Shown here one piece after another: positions 37,479-46,821 of a stretch of DNA of 64,000 nucleotides. The first letter of the stretch is position 1. Each line of letters starts with the position of its first letter. The stretch comes from Rhizocola hellebori. Its GTDB lineage: Bacteria; Actinomycetota; Actinomycetes; Mycobacteriales; Micromonosporaceae. Under the pieces are notes generated by a model. That model saw only the letters and a program-made list of their open reading frames with translations. It was not told the DNA's origin and did no database searches. The DNA is taken from contig NZ_BONY01000005.1 of the NCBI RefSeq assembly GCF_016862955.1, positions 151,199 through 215,198 on the forward strand, written 5' to 3'. The translations under genes and the position numbers were made by a program.

Positions 37479-39005
37479 ATGCTCCCCGCGTCTGTCCCCG
37501 TCTTACCGGGCAGGCCTGCTCGGCGTGGCTGGCGGCCGTTGCTTGCCGCTTTCATAGCCACTGTCCTGGCCGGCGGTGCTGTGCTCGCATTCAACACCGT
37601 TCCCGCTTCGGCCGCCACCGTGGACCCGAACGCGTGGTATGTGCTCGTCAACCGCAACAGCGGCAAAGCTATCGACGTGTACAACTTCGCCACCAACGAT
37701 GGTGCTCGTATCACCCAGTGGACGCGTACCAACGCTAACAACCAGCAGTGGCAGTTCGTCGACTCCGGCGGTGGCTACTACCGGATCAGGTCCCGGCACT
37801 CCGGCAAGGTCCTTGACGTGTATAACTTCTCCACCGCCAACGGCGGTGCCATCGTCCAGTGGGCCGACACCAATGGCAACAACCAGCAGTGGCGTCTGGC
37901 TGACTCCGCCGGTGGCTATGTCCGGTTCATCAGCAGGCACAGCAACAAGGCCCTGGAGGTGCAAGGTGCTGCCACCAACGATGGGGGCAACATCGTGCAG
38001 TACGACGATTGGGGCGGCAACAACCAGCAATGGCAACTCATCGCGGTTGGCGGAGGCACCCCCACGACGCCACCGCCGACAACGCCGCCGCCCGGCACGT
38101 GCCCTCTCCCGTCCACGTATCGCTGGAGCTCAACGGGCCAGCTGGCGAACCCGAAGTCGGGATGGGTTTCGCTCAAGGACTTCACCCACGCCCCGTACAA
38201 CGGCAGGCAACTCGTCTATGCCACCACGCATGACACGGGTACGAGGTGGGGCTCGATGAACTTCGGCCTGTTCACCAACTGGTCCGAGATGGGCTCGGCG
38301 AGCCAGAACACGATGTCCTTCTCCACTGTGGCACCGTCGCTTTTCTACTTTGCCCCGAGAAATATTTGGGTGCTCACCTACCAGTGGGGTGGCACGGCCT
38401 TCTCCTACCGGACGTCGAGTGACCCCACCAACGCGAACGGCTGGTCATCGGAACAGGTGCTGTTCTCCGGAAGCATTTCCGGCTCCGGCACCGGCCCCAT
38501 CGATCAGGCGGTCATCGGTGACAGCTCGAACATGTACCTGTTCTTCGCCGGTGACAACGGCAGGATCTACCGAGCGAGCATGCCCATCGGGAACTTCCCG
38601 GGCAGCTTCGGCTCATCATCGACGGTCATCATGACTGACTCGACGAACAATCTGTTCGAAGCGGTTCAGGTCTACAAACTTCAGGGCCAGACCGGATACC
38701 TCATGCTGGTCGAGGCGATCGGCGCGCAGGGTCGCTACTTCCGCTCGTTCACGGCCTCCAGTCTGGGCGGTTCGTGGACACCGCAGGCGGCGAGCGAGGG
38801 CAATCCCTTCGCCGGCAAAGCCAATAGCGGCGCTACTTGGACCAACGACATCAGCCATGGCGAGCTCCTTCGCACCAACGCTGATCAGACGATGACCGTT
38901 GATCCGTGCAACCTGCAGTTGCTCTACCAGGGACGTTCTCCCAGCTCTGGCGGCGATTACGGCCTCCTGCCCTACCGGCCGGGTCTACTGACATTGCAGC
39001 GCTAG
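37479..39005 (+). CDS. Secreted ricin-like lectin-GH62 alpha-L-arabinofuranosidase
   Basis: 508 residues. A signal region ([16 protein letters not shown] ... ASAAT) is followed by the ricin-like trefoil (about 47-187), a Thr/Pro linker and a GH62 domain (about 207-508). GH62 landmarks are [27 protein letters not shown] with the base Asp (about 232), [10 protein letters not shown] and [10 protein letters not shown] with the acid Glu (about 393). The family strips arabinose from arabinoxylan, which fits the GH10 xylanase encoded 44 bp upstream. AAGGAGAG precedes the ATG. It is the last gene of the operon, and hairpins follow. Confidence 0.93.
   Translation: MLPASVPVLPGRPARRGWRPLLAAFIATVLAGGAVLAFNTVPASAATVDPNAWYVLVNRNSGKAIDVYNFATNDGARITQWTRTNANNQQWQFVDSGGGYYRIRSRHSGKVLDVYNFSTANGGAIVQWADTNGNNQQWRLADSAGGYVRFISRHSNKALEVQGAATNDGGNIVQYDDWGGNNQQWQLIAVGGGTPTTPPPTTPPPGTCPLPSTYRWSSTGQLANPKSGWVSLKDFTHAPYNGRQLVYATTHDTGTRWGSMNFGLFTNWSEMGSASQNTMSFSTVAPSLFYFAPRNIWVLTYQWGGTAFSYRTSSDPTNANGWSSEQVLFSGSISGSGTGPIDQAVIGDSSNMYLFFAGDNGRIYRASMPIGNFPGSFGSSSTVIMTDSTNNLFEAVQVYKLQGQTGYLMLVEAIGAQGRYFRSFTASSLGGSWTPQAASEGNPFAGKANSGATWTNDISHGELLRTNADQTMTVDPCNLQLLYQGRSPSSGGDYGLLPYRPGLLTLQR
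37617..38046 (+). repeat. Ricin-like module DNA repeat, copy 3
   Basis: Copy of the lectin module, here N-terminal in the GH62 enzyme. Close identity with copies 1 and 2 suggests recent duplication or gene conversion. Confidence 0.85.
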
Positions 39006-39028
39006 CGTCGGGACCTGGTGAGCTGCGG

Positions 39029-39058
39029 TTGACTGCTCTCCTATAAAACCGATAGAAT
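39029..39058 (+). promoter_or_regulatory. Promoter candidate in front of a hairpin-rich leader or small RNA
   Basis: TTGACT (39029-39034), an 18-bp spacer and TAGAAT (39053-39058) form a good promoter 24 bp after the GH62 stop. A transcript would start near 39065 and run into the large hairpin at 39090-39141, and possibly on to moeA. Confidence 0.5.
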
Positions 39059-39089
39059 ATGTAGGCGTACTGATCCTGGGAAGGATGTT

Positions 39090-39141
39090 CGGCCAGGCCT
39101 CTGCCTTGATATTGCTATTGATCAAGCATGAGGCCTGGCCG
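39090..39141 (+). ncRNA. Long imperfect hairpin upstream of moeA (small RNA, leader or terminator)
   Basis: CGGCCAGGCCTC (39090-39101) pairs perfectly with 39130-39141. Inner TTGAT/ATCAA and TG/CA pairs extend the stem with a bulge around an A/T-rich loop. It is preceded by its own promoter candidate, so it could be a small RNA or the leader of moeA. Molybdenum-cofactor riboswitches are known upstream of such genes in other bacteria, but I cannot match that consensus. A simple terminator for GH62 is also possible. Confidence 0.35.
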
Positions 39142-39190
39142 CACGTCGTCCGATTAGGACCAAGGCGCGAGCTGCGCTCTGCATAGAAAG

Positions 39191-39224
39191 ATCCCGAGCT
39201 GCCACGGGGGGAGCGGCTCGGGAT
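39191..39224 (+). terminator. Hairpin upstream of moeA
   Basis: ATCCCGAGC (39191-39199) pairs with 39216-39224 around a 16-nt G-rich loop, followed by a purine-rich stretch. It is terminator-like and would end transcripts from the GH62 operon or from 39065. Beyond it (39225-39378) nothing else is evident. Confidence 0.45.
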
Positions 39225-39378
39225 GAGGAAAGGATAGCGGAGCGAGGGCCGTCGCAGCAAGTAGCGGACGGCACACACTTGGCGACTGATCTTGCCTGCG
39301 GCTCACCTCGGCCCGGTAGCGGTTGAGCGATGTTTGTTGCCTGCGATTTACGGCAATTGCCTTATCAGAGCGATTCTG

Positions 39379-40602
39379 ATGTCCTTGGATGATGGCGTGG
39401 GCGTAGTGATGTCGCCGTTGCCGCCGCGGGCGGACGGCAGGCCGGGCCGGCTCAGCGCAGGCATGGGCTGGCGGCCCGCCTATGACCTCGCCGCCACCGC
39501 GGGTGCGCCCACGGAAGTGCAGCGGATTCCGGTGGCCGATGCGGTGGGCCGGGTGCTGGCGGCCGACCTGGTGGCGTTGGTGGCGCTGCCGGGCTTCGAT
39601 ACCTCGGCGATGGACGGCTTCGCGGTGGCGGGCGCGGGCCCGTGGAGGCTGGTAGGGCGGGTTTTGGCGGGCGGCGCGCCGCACGCCGATGTGCTGGGTG
39701 CGGGGACGGCAGTGGAGATCGCCACCGGGGCGATGGTTCCAGCGGGCACGCGGGCGGTGTTGCCGGTGGAGGTGTGCCGGTGCGAGGCGGGGGTGGTGAC
39801 CGGTTCGGAGCCGGGCAGGAGCAACATTCGGCTGGCCGGTGAGGATGTGTTGCCGGGCCAGGTGCTGGCCGAAGCCGGTGCGGTAGCCGGTGCCGCCCTG
39901 GCCGGGCTGGCCGCGCAGGCAGGGCTGGATGAGCTGGCGGTGTGGCGGCCTCCGCTGGTGCGCATCGTGGTCACCGGTGACGAGTTGGTCTTCGACGGCC
40001 TGCCGGACGTGGGCAAGATACGTGACGCGCTGGGGCCGTTGGTCTGCGCCGTCGTCACGCGGGCCGGCGCGGTGGTGGCGGACGTGATCCGGGTGCGCGA
40101 TGACGCGGCGGCGTTGGCGGACGCGCTGCTGGGCGGGCAGGCTGACGTGGTGGTGGTGACCGGCTCATCGTCGGTCGGCCGTGCGGATCACCTGCATCCG
40201 GTGCTGGACCGGCTGGGGGCACGGATGATGGTTGACGGGGTGGCGTGCCGTCCCGGTCATCCGCAGCTGCTGGCGCGCAACGGAGACGGACGCTGGGTGG
40301 TGGGTCTGCCGGGAAACCCCTACGCGGGCCTGGTGGGTTGCCTGACCTTGCTGGAGCCGCTCCTCGGCGGCCTGGCCGGCCGCACGCGACGCAATCCGCT
40401 GATGCTTCCCTTGTCCGGCGACCCCCAACCAGCTGCCGGGTGGACCCGGTTGGTGCCTGTCCTCATCGACGGCGGTCACGCCACGGTGGTGGCTGCGTCA
40501 CGACCGGCGAGCCTTGTCGCAGCGGCGACAGCCGACGCGGTTGCGGTAGTGGAGCCCGAATGGCATGCGGGACAACCGGTGTGGCTACTCCCGCTGCAGT
40601 GA
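39379..40602 (+). CDS. moeA: Molybdopterin molybdenumtransferase MoeA
   Basis: About 407 residues from ATG 39379; ATG 39409 is an alternative and an upstream frame to 39292 looks untranslated. MoeA inserts molybdate into adenylylated molybdopterin. Visible features are the ADAVGRVLAADLVA entry helix, the LPGFDTSAMDGFAV signature, GAMVPAGTRAVLPVE, the IVVTGDEL strand with the MoCF fold, the GSSSVGRADHL variant of the usual GGxSxGxxD loop, and GLPGNPYAGLVGCLTLLEPLL. It lies convergent to the molybdate transporter genes, so uptake and cofactor assembly are together. Confidence 0.92.
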   Translation: MSLDDGVGVVMSPLPPRADGRPGRLSAGMGWRPAYDLAATAGAPTEVQRIPVADAVGRVLAADLVALVALPGFDTSAMDGFAVAGAGPWRLVGRVLAGGAPHADVLGAGTAVEIATGAMVPAGTRAVLPVEVCRCEAGVVTGSEPGRSNIRLAGEDVLPGQVLAEAGAVAGAALAGLAAQAGLDELAVWRPPLVRIVVTGDELVFDGLPDVGKIRDALGPLVCAVVTRAGAVVADVIRVRDDAAALADALLGGQADVVVVTGSSSVGRADHLHPVLDRLGARMMVDGVACRPGHPQLLARNGDGRWVVGLPGNPYAGLVGCLTLLEPLLGGLAGRTRRNPLMLPLSGDPQPAAGWTRLVPVLIDGGHATVVAASRPASLVAAATADAVAVVEPEWHAGQPVWLLPLQ

Positions 40603-40657
40603 GACCATCTCAATTGGACGGCTCCGGCACGGCGAACGCGGGGCGAGCCGGTGGTCG

Positions 40658-41731
40658 CTACTCGGCGGGGTAAGCATGGGTTTCGGTGGCTTTGACGGCT
40701 GCCCAGATCTGCTGGCCCGGGGTGAGGTGTAGCTGAGCGGCCGCGGCCGGGGTGATGTCGGCGGCGGTAGTGAGCGGGCCGCCGAGCTGGATGCGCAGGT
40801 TGTCGCCGTGGCGGTGGACGCCGGTGATGGTGGCCTGCCACGTGTTGCGCGGGCTGCCTTCGGGCCTGTTCTGGTGAAGCGACACCGCTGCGGGCGGGAA
40901 GGCCACAAACACTTGCCCGCTATGGGTTTGTGCGGTGGTGAGGATGAACCCGCCCGGCAGCGCGACAGCGGTGGCGGTGGCGGTGCCCTGATAGAGGTTG
41001 AGGCCAACAAGGCGGGCGATGTAGTCGGTGCGAGGCCGGGCGGTGACGGTCTGCGCGTCGCCTTGCTGGACGATGGCGCCGTCTTCGATGACCACGAGGT
41101 GGTCGGCCAGCATCATCGCGTCGAGCGGGTCATGGGTGACGATCAGGGTGGCCCCGGGGTGATCGTGAAGGTGGTGATGCAGCTCAGCGCGGGTGTCCAC
41201 GCGCGTGCGGGCATCAAGGGCGGCAAGGGGTTCATCAAGTAGCAGCAGCGCCGGGTTGACGGCCAGGGCGCGAGCCAGCGCGACCCGCTGCGCCTGCCCG
41301 CCCGACAGGTGCCGCGGCTTGCGGCCGACGAACTCGGCAAGACCCATCCGGTCAAGCCAACGTGCCGCCAGAGCACGGGCTTCGGCCTTGGCCATACCGT
41401 GACGGCGCGGCCCGAAGGCCACATTGTCCAATGCGGACAGATGCGGGAAAAGCAGGTAGTCCTGGAACACCACGCCGATGGGGCGTTTTTCGGGCGGTGT
41501 GAAGACATTGCCGTCCGGGTCATCGAGGGTGTCGCCCTGAAGGCGGATGTGTCCACCCGACAGCGGACGCAACCCGGCCAGAGCGCGCAGAGCGGTGGTT
41601 TTTCCTGCGCCGTTCGGGCCCAGCAGCGCGACGACTTGCCCCGCGGCCACGGTGAGATTGATGTCTAGGTCGAATCCGCCCAGGCCGACCTTGATGTGAG
41701 CGTCCAATGCGGACGCTGGCGATGCGCTCAT
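40658..41731 (-). CDS. modC: Molybdate ABC transporter ATPase ModC
   Basis: 357 residues. Walker A GPNGAGKTT, the Q-loop FQDYLLFPHLSALDNVAFG, signature LSGGQAQRVALARAL, Walker B LLLLDEPLAALDARTR and switch THDPLDAM are in order. A C-terminal Mop/TOBE-like domain (about 270-355, WQATITGVHRHGDNLRIQL) should sense molybdate. ATG at 41731 overlaps the ModB stop (ATGA); the much longer open frame upstream in another frame of modB is not coding. Confidence 0.93.
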   Translation of the reverse strand: MSASPASALDAHIKVGLGGFDLDINLTVAAGQVVALLGPNGAGKTTALRALAGLRPLSGGHIRLQGDTLDDPDGNVFTPPEKRPIGVVFQDYLLFPHLSALDNVAFGPRRHGMAKAEARALAARWLDRMGLAEFVGRKPRHLSGGQAQRVALARALAVNPALLLLDEPLAALDARTRVDTRAELHHHLHDHPGATLIVTHDPLDAMMLADHLVVIEDGAIVQQGDAQTVTARPRTDYIARLVGLNLYQGTATATAVALPGGFILTTAQTHSGQVFVAFPPAAVSLHQNRPEGSPRNTWQATITGVHRHGDNLRIQLGGPLTTAADITPAAAAQLHLTPGQQIWAAVKATETHAYPAE

Positions 41732-42567
41732 GGGCTGGCAATCCATTTGTCGCGCAGGGCGGCGAGGATGGCGACGGAGACGGTGAGCAGGATGAGGCTG
41801 AGCACGATGGCTGCCTGCAAGTCGGTTTCCAGCGCGAGATAGACGGCCAAGGGCATGGTTTGGGTACGCCCGGGGAAGTTGCCGGCGAAGGTGATGGTGG
41901 CCCCGAATTCGCCCAGCGCGCGGGCCCAGCACAGCACCGCTCCGGCGGCGATGCCCGGGGCGACCAGCGGCAGGGTGACGCGGGTGAAGGTGGCCCAGCG
42001 GGTAGCGCCCAGGGTGGCCGCGGCCTCCTCGTAGCGGGAGTCGGCGCCGCGCAGGGCGCCTTCGACGGCGATGACAAGAAAGGGCATGGCGACGAACGCT
42101 TCGGCGAGCACCACCCCGGCGGTGGTGAACGGCAGCGTGATCCCGAAGGTGGCGTCGAGCCAGGAGCCGATCAGCCCACGGCGGCCGAAAACCAGCAGCA
42201 ACGCGACACCCCCCACGACCGGGGGCAGCACAAGGGGCACCGTGACCAGAGCGCGCACCAGGCGCCGGCCGGGGAACTCGGCGCGGGCAAGCAGCCACGC
42301 CAGAGGGACACCGAACAGGATGCACAACACGGTGGCGAGGGTGGCGGTTTGCAGCGAGAGCCCAAGGGCGGTAAGGATTCCGGGCTCGGCCAGACGCTGT
42401 GGCAGGGTGGCCCAGGGGGTGCGGATGAGCAGGCCGGCCAGGGGCATGACCAGGAATGCCAGACCGATGACGGCAGGGATGAGGAGAGCCAGTGGGATTC
42501 GGGACCGGCCGTGGCGGCGGGACCGCACCCGTCTGGATGCGGTCCCGATGCTGGTATCCGATGTCAT
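41728..42567 (-). CDS. modB: Molybdate ABC transporter permease ModB
   Basis: 279 residues with about six membrane helices (LALLIPAVIGLAFLVMPLAGLLI, LGLSLQTATLATVLCILFGVPLAWLLA) and the EAA loop EEAAATLGATRWATFTRVTLPLVAPGI. It forms the channel for molybdate with ModA and ModC. It starts 10 bp after the modA stop and is coupled to modC by an ATGA overlap. Confidence 0.92.
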   Translation of the reverse strand: MTSDTSIGTASRRVRSRRHGRSRIPLALLIPAVIGLAFLVMPLAGLLIRTPWATLPQRLAEPGILTALGLSLQTATLATVLCILFGVPLAWLLARAEFPGRRLVRALVTVPLVLPPVVGGVALLLVFGRRGLIGSWLDATFGITLPFTTAGVVLAEAFVAMPFLVIAVEGALRGADSRYEEAAATLGATRWATFTRVTLPLVAPGIAAGAVLCWARALGEFGATITFAGNFPGRTQTMPLAVYLALETDLQAAIVLSLILLTVSVAILAALRDKWIASP

Positions 42568-42577
42568 GGGTGCTGGG

Positions 42578-43399
42578 TCAGGGTTTCTGGAATCCGGCCG
42601 TGGTCAGCACGGCGAGGCCCTTGTCGGACTGGACGTAGGCCAGGAACGCTTGCGCGGCAGTCTTATTGGGGGCGTTCTTGAGCACCACGATCGGATAGTC
42701 GTTGATCGCCCCGGCTGATTCGGGGAACTCGATGCCGTCAACGTTGGCGGTGGGCACCTTGGCGTCGGTGCGGTAGACCAGAGCGGCATCCACCTCGCCT
42801 AGGCTCACTTTGGACAGCGCCTGCTTGACGTCTTGTTCGAGGGTCACCGGGGTCAGTGTCACCTTCGCGGCGTCCAAAGCCTTCTTCGCCGCCGCGCCGC
42901 AGGGCACCTGCTCAGCGCACAACGCCACCTTGAGCCCAGGTTTGGTTAGGTCGGACAGGCCTTTGATGCCTTTCGGGTTGCCCTTCGGCACCGCGATGAC
43001 GAGCTGGTTCTTGACGAAGACGGCTGGGGTGCCCTCGGCGTTTCCGGCGTCGGTGACCGTCTTCATGTTCGCAGGCGCGGCCGAGGCGAAAACGTCGGCC
43101 GGGGCGCCCTGATTGATCTGCGTGGCCAGCGCCGAGCTGCCGGCGAAGTTGAAGGTGACCTTGGCCCCCGGGTTGGCGGCCGCGAACTCCGTGCCGATCT
43201 TCTTGAACGCCTCGGTCAGAGACGAAGCGGCGAACACGGTCACGTTGCCGGTCACCCCGGCCGCGCTGGTCGCCGGCGCGCTTGGGGTCTCATTGGCGCA
43301 ACCGGCCAGCAGCATGACGCCCGCTGCGACGGTCGCGGCCAGTAAACGACTTATCTTCAATGCAAGCCCTCCCTCAATGCCGGTGCGGTGGCCATTCAT
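42578..43399 (-). CDS. modA: Molybdate-binding lipoprotein ModA
   Basis: 273 residues from ATG 43399, which overlaps the stop of the regulator gene (ATGA). A TTG at 43360, preceded by GAGGGAGGG, would give a shorter, more typical lipoprotein signal and is a serious alternative. The signal ends in LLAGC. The binding fold shows VTVFAASSLTEAFKKIGTEF, the oxyanion-binding FNFAGSSALATQINQGAPADVFASA, and QVPCGAAAKKALDAAKV with EVDAALVYRTDA. It captures molybdate or tungstate outside the membrane for ModBC. Confidence 0.93.
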   Translation of the reverse strand: MNGHRTGIEGGLALKISRLLAATVAAGVMLLAGCANETPSAPATSAAGVTGNVTVFAASSLTEAFKKIGTEFAAANPGAKVTFNFAGSSALATQINQGAPADVFASAAPANMKTVTDAGNAEGTPAVFVKNQLVIAVPKGNPKGIKGLSDLTKPGLKVALCAEQVPCGAAAKKALDAAKVTLTPVTLEQDVKQALSKVSLGEVDAALVYRTDAKVPTANVDGIEFPESAGAINDYPIVVLKNAPNKTAAQAFLAYVQSDKGLAVLTTAGFQKP

Positions 43400-43800
43400 C
43401 TGCTCAGCTTTTCCACCACCACGGTCGTCGATTTGATCACCGCGACGGCCAGCGACCCGACCTGCAGGCCCATCTCGTCGACGGCCTCGCGGCTCATCAG
43501 CGACACCACCCGAAACGGTCCGGCCTGAATGTCGACCTGGGCCATGACCGTGTCCTTGACGATCGCGGTGACGATGCCGCGCAGCCGGTTGCGCGCCGAG
43601 GAAACCTCACTGTGCTCATCGGTCTCGGCGGCCAGTGTCGTGGCGAACGCCGCCAGGTCGGTGCCTTCGATCGTGCGGTGCCCGTGCTCGTCACGGACGG
43701 CTGCCAACCGGCCGGCGTCCACCCAGCGGCGAATCGTGTCCGGGCTGACACCTAGCAGCGCCGCTGCCTCACCGATCCGAAACGATGTCACGCCCGCCAC
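43396..43800 (-). CDS. HTH-TOBE molybdate-responsive regulator or molybdopterin-binding protein
   Basis: 134 residues. A MerR/excisionase-like helix-turn-helix (FRIGEAAALLGVSPDTIRRWVDAGRLAAVRDEHGHRTIEGTDLAAF, about 7-53) is fused to one Mop/TOBE domain (about 68-132, RNRLRGIVTAIVKDTVMAQVDIQAG ... AVIKSTTVVVEKL), the oxyanion-binding fold of molbindins. It is the first gene of the modABC operon and overlaps modA by ATGA. It probably adjusts the operon to molybdate, a role taken by ModE in proteobacteria. Confidence 0.88.
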   Translation of the reverse strand: MAGVTSFRIGEAAALLGVSPDTIRRWVDAGRLAAVRDEHGHRTIEGTDLAAFATTLAAETDEHSEVSSARNRLRGIVTAIVKDTVMAQVDIQAGPFRVVSLMSREAVDEMGLQVGSLAVAVIKSTTVVVEKLSR

Positions 43801-43924
43801 GATACCTTCCGCATTTGCTAGCTCATAGCGGTCTCTAAGCTCGCAGAATCAGACCTATTGGCGGCACGAGGGCAGCGATTGCATGATAGGAGTATGACCA
43901 CGACCGGCTCGAGATTGGGGCAAC

Positions 43925-44347
43925 ATGCGCCTGAGCATCCGTAACCAGCTCGACGGCGAGGTCACCGACGTCATCCGGGGCGAGGTGATGGGCACTGTCC
44001 GGATCCGCCTCACCGCCAGAACGGAGATCCTCGCAGCGATCACCTTGGAAGCGATCGACGAGCTCGGCCTCGCGGTGGGCAGCCCGGCCCTCGTGTTGAT
44101 CAAGTCGACGGAGGTGGCGGTGGCGGTCGGCCCGGTGGGTCTGGTCAGCATCCGCAACCAGATCCCGGCCACAGTGTCCGGTGTGGACCACGGCGCCGTC
44201 ATGACCACAGTCAAGCTTGACCTGGCAGGCGGACAGGAGCTTACGGCCGCGATCACCCGGGAAGGCGCCGAGGACCTGGGTCTGGCCGCCGGCGACGAGG
44301 TAACCGCCTTGGTGAAATCGACCGAGGTCAGCGTCGGCGCGCGCTGA
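43925..44347 (+). CDS. Di-domain Mop (molbindin) protein
   Basis: 140 residues made of two tandem Mop/TOBE domains: residues 1-68 (LSIRNQLDGEVTDVIRGEVMGTVRIRL ... ALVLIKSTEVAVAV) and 73-140 (VSIRNQIPATVSGVDHGAVMTTVKLDL ... VTALVKSTEVSVGA). Such ModG-type molbindins store or buffer molybdate in the cytosol. It is divergent from the HTH-TOBE regulator with a 124-bp gap, probably holding both promoters; no clear operator was found there. A purine-rich GATTGGGG site precedes the ATG. Confidence 0.9.
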   Translation: MRLSIRNQLDGEVTDVIRGEVMGTVRIRLTARTEILAAITLEAIDELGLAVGSPALVLIKSTEVAVAVGPVGLVSIRNQIPATVSGVDHGAVMTTVKLDLAGGQELTAAITREGAEDLGLAAGDEVTALVKSTEVSVGAR

Positions 44348-44367
44348 CCTCGTACCCGTCAAAAAAG

Positions 44368-46821
44368 TTAGTCGAGGACGCGCCGGGCGAAGACGACGGG
44401 TTCGCGTCCGGCCAGTAGCCAGGCCGCGAGCGTTGCCAGCAAAGGGATTCCGACGACGATCGCGGCGAGGTGCCAGCCCGGTACCTGCTGGAGAACGGTG
44501 AGGTCGTTCTGGTAGGCGCCGGCAAGGACAAGATAGGCCCCTGCCGCACCGAGGATCGCGCCGAGAAGCGCCAGCGCGCCGGCCGTGGCTGCGGTCAGGG
44601 TGCGCCGGATTCGCCCTGGCGCACCCATCGCCGTCAGCGACCGCAGATCGTTGCCGGCCTCGCTGCGGATCAGGCCCACCGTGCTGGCCAGCACCGCCAG
44701 GGCAAGTAGCGCACCGGCTCCCGTGGCGCCGCTGCGCAAGGAGCCGAGCGAGGCCTCCTCGCGGCGGGTTTCCACGGTCAGGCCGGAGCTGGCCGCCAAG
44801 TCCTGTACGGCATTTAGCTGAGTCGCGGTCAGCGGGTGGTCGGCCTGGATCAACCAGCCGACGCGGGCCGCCTCCCAGCCGTGCCGGGCCATGGCGGCAG
44901 GGGTGATCAGGGAGCTGGGCGATGAGGCATAGTCCGGCTTAGGGATGGATTTGGTGACGGGTACCAGGTCCCGCATGGGGATGTTGGACAGCTGAAACCG
45001 CCCGGTGCGGAAGGTGAGCACGTCGACGTCGTTGGCGATAGTGGCCGGGTCGATCCCGTTGAGGGCAAGGATTTGCGGTGTCGCCACGAAAAGCGGGTAA
45101 GAGGCAAGGTATTCCTCGCCGGGTATCTCGATGCTGAGCTCGACCGCCGGATGCCCCGGCTGGCCGCTGCCACCTCTGTCGGTGTGGGACGACACCACCG
45201 CCATGTCCAGCGGGATCACCGAGGAACTCCCGCCGAGGGCGGCGGTGATGGCATCGGCCTGTGCCTGCAGGGCAGCGGACTGCTGCGCTGTGCGTTCGGG
45301 GATGACGGGTGCGGGCTCGCCGATGCGCACCAGCAGGTGGCTGTCGGCGAGGTTGCCCAGCCCGGCCTCGCGGTGGGCGGTGTATTCGGCGGCGGCCGAT
45401 CCGATGACGATCGCGGCGGCGATGCCCAGGGCGAGACTGATCGCCGCGAGGGCGGCACCCGAGCGGGCTTGGTAGCGGACCAGGTCGGTCAGTGCCAGCC
45501 GGATCGGCACCGGCATCAGCCGCCTGAGCGCGGCGAGGGCCCGGATCGCCAGCGGGCCAACGAAAAGCACGCCGATCGCGGTCGCCAGAGCGCCGCCGAC
45601 GAGCAATGCCGGGCTGGTGCCGCCGGATGCCCACAGCGCCGCGGATCCTGCGGCGAGAAGGATGATGGCGAGCAGCGCGGAGCGTCGAGCGGGCCGGGGC
45701 TTGGCCGGCCGGGCGGAAAGGGCGTTCAGGACCGGGGTACGGGCGATGGCCCGGGCCGGCCACCACGCGGCGGCGGTCGAGGTCAGGAAGGCGAGCACGA
45801 TGCCCAGGCCGAGCACGGTCCAGGGCAGGTCGAAGCGATCGATGCGGTGCCCGGCCGCGGTCTCGACCGTCGTTGCCACAGCTAGCCATGCGGCGATTCC
45901 GGCCGCGGTGCCGGCGACGCCGGCGATCAGGCCCACGACCGCGCCGTTGGCGAGCATCACCAGCCGCAGATGCCGCTGGGTGGCGCCGATGGCGGCGAGC
46001 ATGCCGAGCTGGCGCAAGCGGCGCTGGGCGGCCACCACGAATCCCGCCGCGGCGACAAGCGACACGAGCAGCAGCCCGACAGCGGCCAGGGCGAGCACGA
46101 TCAGCGCGATCGAGGTGCGGCTCAGATCGGGGCGCGACTCGCGTGCCACCGGGCCGGCAAGGGTTTGGCGGAAGTCCTGAAGGTTCTGGACGCTGCCCCC
46201 GACCAGTACCGTCACCGACTGCGCCGGGTCGGCTGCGGCCGGGTCGACGACAGCGAATTCGTCGTTGAGGTCGGACGGGTTCTCGATGAGGCCGACCATG
46301 GTGCGGGTCTTGCCATCGAGGCTGACCGGCGCGCCGATCGCGGCTTTGAGGGTGCCGGCCACCTTGTCGGTGAGCGCGATCTCGTTGGGGCCCTGAGGAT
46401 AGCGGCCTTGACGCAGGGCCAGCATCGGTGTGCTGTAAACGCCGCCGGGCTTCTGGGCGCGGATGTCGACCGGGTCGAAAAGACCTGGGACCGCAGCGAA
46501 CCGGTGCCCGATCTCGTCGGTGGCGCCGTACCACTGCCGGGTGGCGGCGATGCGGGCGGCAAGCTGTGCGGGGTCGGAGGCGTCGAAGGTCAGCAGATGT
46601 CCTGCGCTACCGAACTTGCCGTCGCTGGTCGACGACATGTTGTAGGTCGCGGCCACGCCGAACGCCGAACCGGCCACCGCGACCGCAAGCAGAATCAGCA
46701 TCAGGATCTGGCGACGCCACTCGCGCCGGTAAAGCCTTACCGCCCACCGGATCACCGCGCGCCGGGCGGGCAGGCCACCCCCGGCGGCCCGTTTGACCGC
46801 CGGTTCGGCCAGCGCCGTCAT
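44368..46821 (-). CDS. ABC transporter permease, FtsX/MacB-like
   Basis: 817 residues from ATG 46821, which overlaps the ATPase stop (ATGA). One N-terminal membrane helix (QILMLILLAVAVAGSAFGVAA) is followed by a large outside domain, a bundle of three helices (for example IALIVLALAAVGLLLVSLVAAAGFVVAA), a second such unit and a final triple (ALLALAVLASTVGLI and on). This double FtsX layout is typical of actinobacterial exporters that move antibiotics, lipids or peptides. The substrate is unknown. It ends convergent to the Mop gene. Control by the PadR regulator in the same operon suggests drug or stress induction. Confidence 0.87.
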   Translation of the reverse strand: MTALAEPAVKRAAGGGLPARRAVIRWAVRLYRREWRRQILMLILLAVAVAGSAFGVAATYNMSSTSDGKFGSAGHLLTFDASDPAQLAARIAATRQWYGATDEIGHRFAAVPGLFDPVDIRAQKPGGVYSTPMLALRQGRYPQGPNEIALTDKVAGTLKAAIGAPVSLDGKTRTMVGLIENPSDLNDEFAVVDPAAADPAQSVTVLVGGSVQNLQDFRQTLAGPVARESRPDLSRTSIALIVLALAAVGLLLVSLVAAAGFVVAAQRRLRQLGMLAAIGATQRHLRLVMLANGAVVGLIAGVAGTAAGIAAWLAVATTVETAAGHRIDRFDLPWTVLGLGIVLAFLTSTAAAWWPARAIARTPVLNALSARPAKPRPARRSALLAIILLAAGSAALWASGGTSPALLVGGALATAIGVLFVGPLAIRALAALRRLMPVPIRLALTDLVRYQARSGAALAAISLALGIAAAIVIGSAAAEYTAHREAGLGNLADSHLLVRIGEPAPVIPERTAQQSAALQAQADAITAALGGSSSVIPLDMAVVSSHTDRGGSGQPGHPAVELSIEIPGEEYLASYPLFVATPQILALNGIDPATIANDVDVLTFRTGRFQLSNIPMRDLVPVTKSIPKPDYASSPSSLITPAAMARHGWEAARVGWLIQADHPLTATQLNAVQDLAASSGLTVETRREEASLGSLRSGATGAGALLALAVLASTVGLIRSEAGNDLRSLTAMGAPGRIRRTLTAATAGALALLGAILGAAGAYLVLAGAYQNDLTVLQQVPGWHLAAIVVGIPLLATLAAWLLAGREPVVFARRVLD

